Source: Fragum whitleyi
Lineage: Eukaryota; Mollusca; Bivalvia; Cardiida; Cardiidae
DNA length: 64,000 bases
NCBI GenBank assembly: GCA_948146395.1
Contig: OX411544.1
Coordinates: 34,430,457-34,494,456 of the forward strand
Reading direction: 5' to 3'
The notes under the pieces were generated by a model, which saw nothing but the letters and a program-made list of their open reading frames with translations, ran no database searches and was not told the origin of the DNA. Each line of letters starts with the position of its first letter. Position 1 is the stretch's first letter. Below, piece after piece: positions 59,480 to 64,000 of the stretch. The position numbers and the translations under genes were made by a program.

Positions 59480-59850
59480 TCAACATAGAGGGGCCCTAAG
59501 GACTCAATAGAAGGACTCATAGGGGTCCTTGCTTAAAGTTTAGGAGTCCCTACCGTAAATTTACGCTATTTCTTTTTCACTAAACATATTTTTGTGTGTA
59601 AATATTGAAATATTCTCTGGATAAAGCTCCACAGGGTATTAGAGAGAGAGGTATTATGTTCCTTTAGGATTTAACTTTAGGAAAAAATTGAAGACTGTTC
59701 AAACAGTCTTCAATTCTTCTCTGAAGTTCATGCCCGGAAGGTCCTAGGGACTCGTATAAGATAGTTTCAAGAGTCCTGGCCACTTATTTTGGGAGTCTCA
59801 GACTCACAAAACCTACGTCCCTTTGAACCCTGTCATTGTATGATCCCTTT
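59480..59850. repeat. Dispersed repeat with central hairpin
   Basis: gggccctaaggactcaatag ... ttgaagactgttcaaacagt / cttcaat hairpin ... gagtcctggccacttatttt, ctcagactcacaaaacctac. The right half has a relative at about 2040-2130 (gagccctggctacttatttg, cagactcgcaacacctgc). Confidence 0.7.
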
Positions 59851-61501
59851 TCTGAAAATTGGGAGCCACAGATGCTCAGCGCTAAACAGCAGTTACACAC
59901 ATAGCCATCAGATTGCAATAACTATCAAAAAATATGATACATAAAAGAAGAAATTTGCAGAGTGTCATGACTAAGGTCAAATAAACTATTTAAATATTTT
60001 GGTAGAAATATTTATTCAGTTTTATATTATTTATCCTTATCTTTAAACTACTTAAATTTTACCCCTTTGCCAATATAAAAACTTAAATAATGTTTAAGCC
60101 TGTTTGAATTTGTCGAAATACCTTTTGAGTGTAAACAGTTTGGTTTTTTTAAAGTATTTAACCCTTAGTCGCAGCTTTTTAAAGTATTCTAGTTAAATTG
60201 TAGGAAAAAAGAAATATAGAAGCATTTGAAGTTGCATTGGGTGATCAAAGCTCAATTTTGTCTATACCTGTATACTGTATCGGGAAATTGGTTTAGATAA
60301 CAAAAAATGTCCATGTATGATTGAACATTTTCTGCATGTCTTTCTCTTTAATTTCTTTAATTCTATATTTTTCCCTCACATGTTAGATATCGAATGGAAT
60401 ACCTAAGTGAGGTCTGCCAGTATTTTCGATGAAAGAAACCTTGTCTATATTAAGCATATAGATATTGTATTGTAAAAAAATGTTTTTTGATGAGCCACCT
60501 ATGTTTAGCCCTTTACCAAAATAACATCACTTGGAAAAATAATGGCCGATTTAGGATTTTTGTAAAACCGGTTTAACCTGACAAATTGGGGGTATTTTTC
60601 CTACTATCACTAAATCTAGTTAAAAAAACCCCATGAAATAATGAAATAAAAGACCCCCCCCCTCCCCCCCCCCCCCCCTAGGTATGCCACCCATTGGTTA
60701 AGACTTTGCTGTTTAATCCCTGCTTTTTACATTGCGAAAAAAGAAGAAATTGCTTCTGACAAGCAATTTCTTGTTTTTCCAAACTATTTTCAACCCTACT
60801 GAATTGTTATTTTTCAAATTAAATCCACTTTAAATTTCTGTCTGCAAAACCTTTGAATTTGGACAGATCCAAAGTTTTGTAAAACAGGAAAGTGTTAACT
60901 GTATTTCCTCCCCCTTATATTAGCACCCTACATTTTTTACTAAGAAAACCAACTTCAAATGCCTAAATTTTTGGAACTTTTTGATACTTCTTCTTTAATT
61001 TGACATGAGTTTTGTCTAAACAATCATTTATTTAGGAAATTCACCTCAAATAAAAGGGAAAATTAAGGACATAAAAGACATCAATTTGAATGATGTTTTT
61101 AAATCAGAAAATTCATACTAAATAAAAGCTCCCTGATCATGTTATGTATAGCTCCCAGAAGCATTTATTAGGAGAAATATGGTAGCAATTAATTTTGCAG
61201 TAGTTAAGGAGGCTTAATTCACAAAAGATGAAAGTAACATAATTGTAATAAGAAAGTCAAGTCAAACATAGACTTTGAAGTTTCTCAAGGAGATATTTAC
61301 TTTGAGTTGAGTTTTATTAAAGTAAACACAAACTATTTGGTCAGAAGGCAGTTGTCCTCAAAACAGAAATAACTATTTCCCGCTTATAAATTCTTCAAGA
61401 CAAAGTAAAATCTAGAAACTTTCAATTTTATTGTTTTCTTCGATACTTTTATTGGCATCTTAAAGTGCATGAGAGATTGTGTCCAAAACCTAGTTCAGGG
61501 C

Positions 61502-61742
61502 CTGAGGTTATAAAACTTTTCTCTTTCTCAATTCGAAATTTTCTCAAATTTCAATTTGAGATTAAAGCAGTAATTTTGTTTCGATACTCATTTTAATGTA
61601 TTAACATAAAACATAATATTAATAAGTTGTTATAAATAACAACTTATTAATATTATCTTTTATTTTCATACATTTATTTAAATTTGAAATTTGAGAAAAT
61701 TCTCAGTTGAGCCAGAGAAAACTTTTATAACCTCGGGCTCAG
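61502..61742. mobile_element. Foldback MITE, uninterrupted copy
   Basis: Same element as at 3030 without a SINE: gaggttataaaacttttctc at the left, gaaaacttttataacctcgg at the right, and the central aacttattaatattatc palindrome. The position equivalent to the SINE target reads tcgatactcatttta (61581-61595). Confidence 0.88.
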
Positions 61743-62539
61743 AAGGTAGTTAATCAAAATACTTATTTTTTTTTAAATCTTTGGGCTTCAGTCCAGCAAA
61801 GATAAATAATTTGTTTTAAATAGTTATTTGTAACAGCCAATGCCCATGACTTTCAAAAGTTAAAATAACTGAAATCCTTCACAAAAAACTCCCAGATTAA
61901 AAGATACCCTCCCCCCCTCCAAAAAATTAGGTTTTAAGCCAAACAAATGAAAAAAAATTGATACAGAGTGGTAGCAAATAGTGGGCTATACATGAGAATA
62001 GTAACTGACAATGATATTGACACTGTAATAGATCAATATTCAACCTCAACCACAATCTATCTGTTATATTGTCAACCCTGTAGATTGGCAATATTAACAC
62101 TTCCCGTTTTACAAAATTTTGGACCTGTCCAAATTCAAAGGTTTTGCAGACGGAAATTTATAGTGGATTTAATTTAGAAAATAACCATTCAGTAGGGTAG
62201 AAAATAGTGTGGAAAAAGAAGAAATTGCTTGTCAGAAGCAATTTCTTCTTTTTTTCACAATCTTTTCTCAACCATAAAATCACAGGCACGTAAAAAGCAG
62301 GGATTAAACAGCAAAGGGTTAAGAGGATTATTGTTTGTTTCAACGTAAGATCATTTTATAATTCATCGAGTAAACAAAAAAAACTATATTCTTATGCCTC
62401 GCAGAGCCTTGAGTGAAAATATAGCTTTTGTTGTTCATGAAAAACAAATTTTCTTTAAGCATGTCATTTTGCACATGATTGCTATGCAACATTCATTGTG
62501 ACATCAATATTTTTGCTCTGCTTAGATACAAGAGGGCCA

Positions 62540-64000
62540 TAGTGGCCCTAAAGCGCTCACCTGAATGAACTGTCAAAAATAGTTTAAAGTAGATTTAGAA
62601 AGGATGAAGAATTCTTACCAAATTTCAGGTCGATTGGGCAAAAAAAATGCCTCTACACTGCTTACAAGGTTTTTCTAAGATTTGACCCTGTGACCTCATT
62701 TTTTACCCCACTTGACCCAATTTCAAAATTGACCTAGATTTTATCAAGATGATCATTCTGACCAATTTTCAGGTTGATCAGGCAAAAAATATGGCTTCTA
62801 GAGTGTCTACAAGGTTTTTCCAATATTTGACCCTGTGACCTCTTTTTTGACCCCACTTGACCCAATTTCGAACTTATCCGAGATTTCATCAAGACAATCA
62901 TTCTGGCCAAATTTCAGGTTGATTGGGTCAAAAATATGGCTTCTAGAGTGTCTACAAGGTTTTTCTAAGAATTGACCCAGTGACCCCATTTTTGACCCCA
63001 CTTGACCCAATTTCAAACTTGTGTGAGATTTCATCAAAACAATAATTCTGACTAAATTTCAGGTTGATTGGGCAAAAAATATGGCTTCTAGAGTGTCTAC
63101 AAGGTTTTTCTAAAATTTGACCCTGTGACCTCATTTTTGACCCCACTTGACCCAATTTCGAACTTGTCCGAGATTTCATCAAGATGATCATACTGACCAA
63201 ATTTCAGGTTGATTGGTCAAAAAATGTGGCCTCTAGAGTGTCTACAAGGTTTTTCTAAGAATTGACCCTGTGACCTCATTTTTGACCCCACTTGACCCAA
63301 TTTCGAACTTGTCTGAGATTTCATCAAGACAATCATTCTGGCCAAATTTCAGGTTGATTTGGTCAAAAATATGGCTTCTAGAGTGTCCACAAGATTTTCT
63401 AAGAATTGACCCCTTGACCTCATTTTTGACCCCACTTGACCAAATTTCAAACTTGTGCGAGATTTCATCAAAACAATAATTCTGACCAAATTTCAGGTTG
63501 ATTGGGCACAAAATATAGCTTCTAGAGTGTCTACAAGGTTTTTCTAAGATTTGACCCCGTGACCTCATTTTTGACCCCACTTGACCCAATTTGGAACTTG
63601 TCCGAGATTTCATCAAGATGATCATACTGACCAAACTTCAGGTTGATTGGGCAAAAAATGTGGCCTCTAGAGTGTCTACAAGGTTTTTCTAAGAATTGAC
63701 CCTGTGACCTCATTTTTGACCCCATCTGACCCAATTTCAAACTTGTCCGAGATTTCATCAAGATGATCATACTGACCAAATTTCAGGTTGATTGGGCAAA
63801 AAATGTGGCCTCTAGAGTGTCTACAAGGTATTTCTAAGATTTGACCCCTTGACCTCATTTTTGACCCCACTTGACCCAATTTCGAACTTGTCCGAGATTT
63901 CATCAAGACAATCATTCTGGCCAAATTTCAGGTCGATTGGGCAAAAAATATGGCTTCTAGAGTGTCTACAAGGTTTTTCTAATATCTGACCCCGTGACCT
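62540..64000. repeat. 145-bp tandem repeat array, about ten units, running off the window
   Basis: tctacaaggttttt recurs at 62661 (variant), 62806, 62951, 63096, 63241, 63386, 63530, 63675, 63820 and 63965, a strict 145-bp period. Each unit also has aatttcaggttgattgggca, gagatttcatcaaga, gaccctgtgacctc and gaccccacttgaccca. Several 70-130 aa frames on both strands look like one another because they are translations of the repeat; they are not proteins I would call. Unit 1 is shorter and more diverged. Confidence 0.93.

Noticed and set aside
62807..63924. Family of similar 70-130 aa minus-strand frames
   Set aside because: They are translations of the 145-bp tandem repeat; the period is not a multiple of three and the similarity is explained by the DNA repeat.

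Overview
This window is AT-rich, intron- and repeat-dense metazoan nuclear DNA. A bivalve mollusc is the best guess, for two reasons: the tRNA-headed SINE family with a conserved body and CGACGTTAAAC-type tail is of the kind known from bivalves, and there are many short palindromic MITEs and ~145-160 bp repeats rich in 'ttgaccttgacc', 'ggacggacgg' and 'gggcataa'. The species cannot be named from the sequence.

Only one protein-coding gene is supported. It lies on the minus strand between about 46.1 and 26.2 kb and encodes a nuclear receptor with TWO DNA-binding domains (2DBD-NR type). Eight coding exons can be joined with GT-AG sites and matching phases: 46126-45982 (second zinc finger of DBD1), 38331-38225 (first finger of DBD2), 36085-35944 (second finger of DBD2), 34682-32953 (very large low-complexity hinge plus start of the ligand-binding domain), 31315-31234, 29779-29519, 27637-27557 and 26407-26241 (rest of the LBD and the stop codon). 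Together they give 904 codons plus stop. The exon for the first finger of DBD1 and everything 5' of it was not found up to 64 kb, so the gene is 5'-partial here and the upstream intron should exceed 17.8 kb.

The most unusual structure is in the intron that splits DBD2. The last ~47 nt of the first-finger exon together with its 5' splice site are repeated in tandem with a 59-bp period, about ten times in the main block, with degenerate remnants 1.2 kb further on. One unit is interrupted by an 80-bp TA-flanked MITE. The intron therefore carries a ladder of decoy splice donors attached to duplicated zinc-finger coding sequence.

The rest is repeats. 0-20 kb: MITEs, SINEs, a six-unit 159-bp satellite at 5.4-6.4 kb, a ~750 bp foldback element at 9.65-10.4 kb, a ~155-bp tandem at 11.5-12.6 kb and a ~145-bp tandem at 18.0-18.6 kb. 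20-26 kb: AT-rich intergenic sequence with MITEs. 26-46 kb: the receptor gene with repeat-filled introns. 46-62.5 kb: probable upstream intron or flank with MITEs, SINEs and tandem blocks (55.0-56.5 kb). 62.5-64 kb: a 145-bp tandem array running off the window, each unit carrying direct repeats of the nuclear-receptor half-site TGACC(C/T). Nearly all short open frames outside the receptor exons fall in these repeats and are not called as genes.
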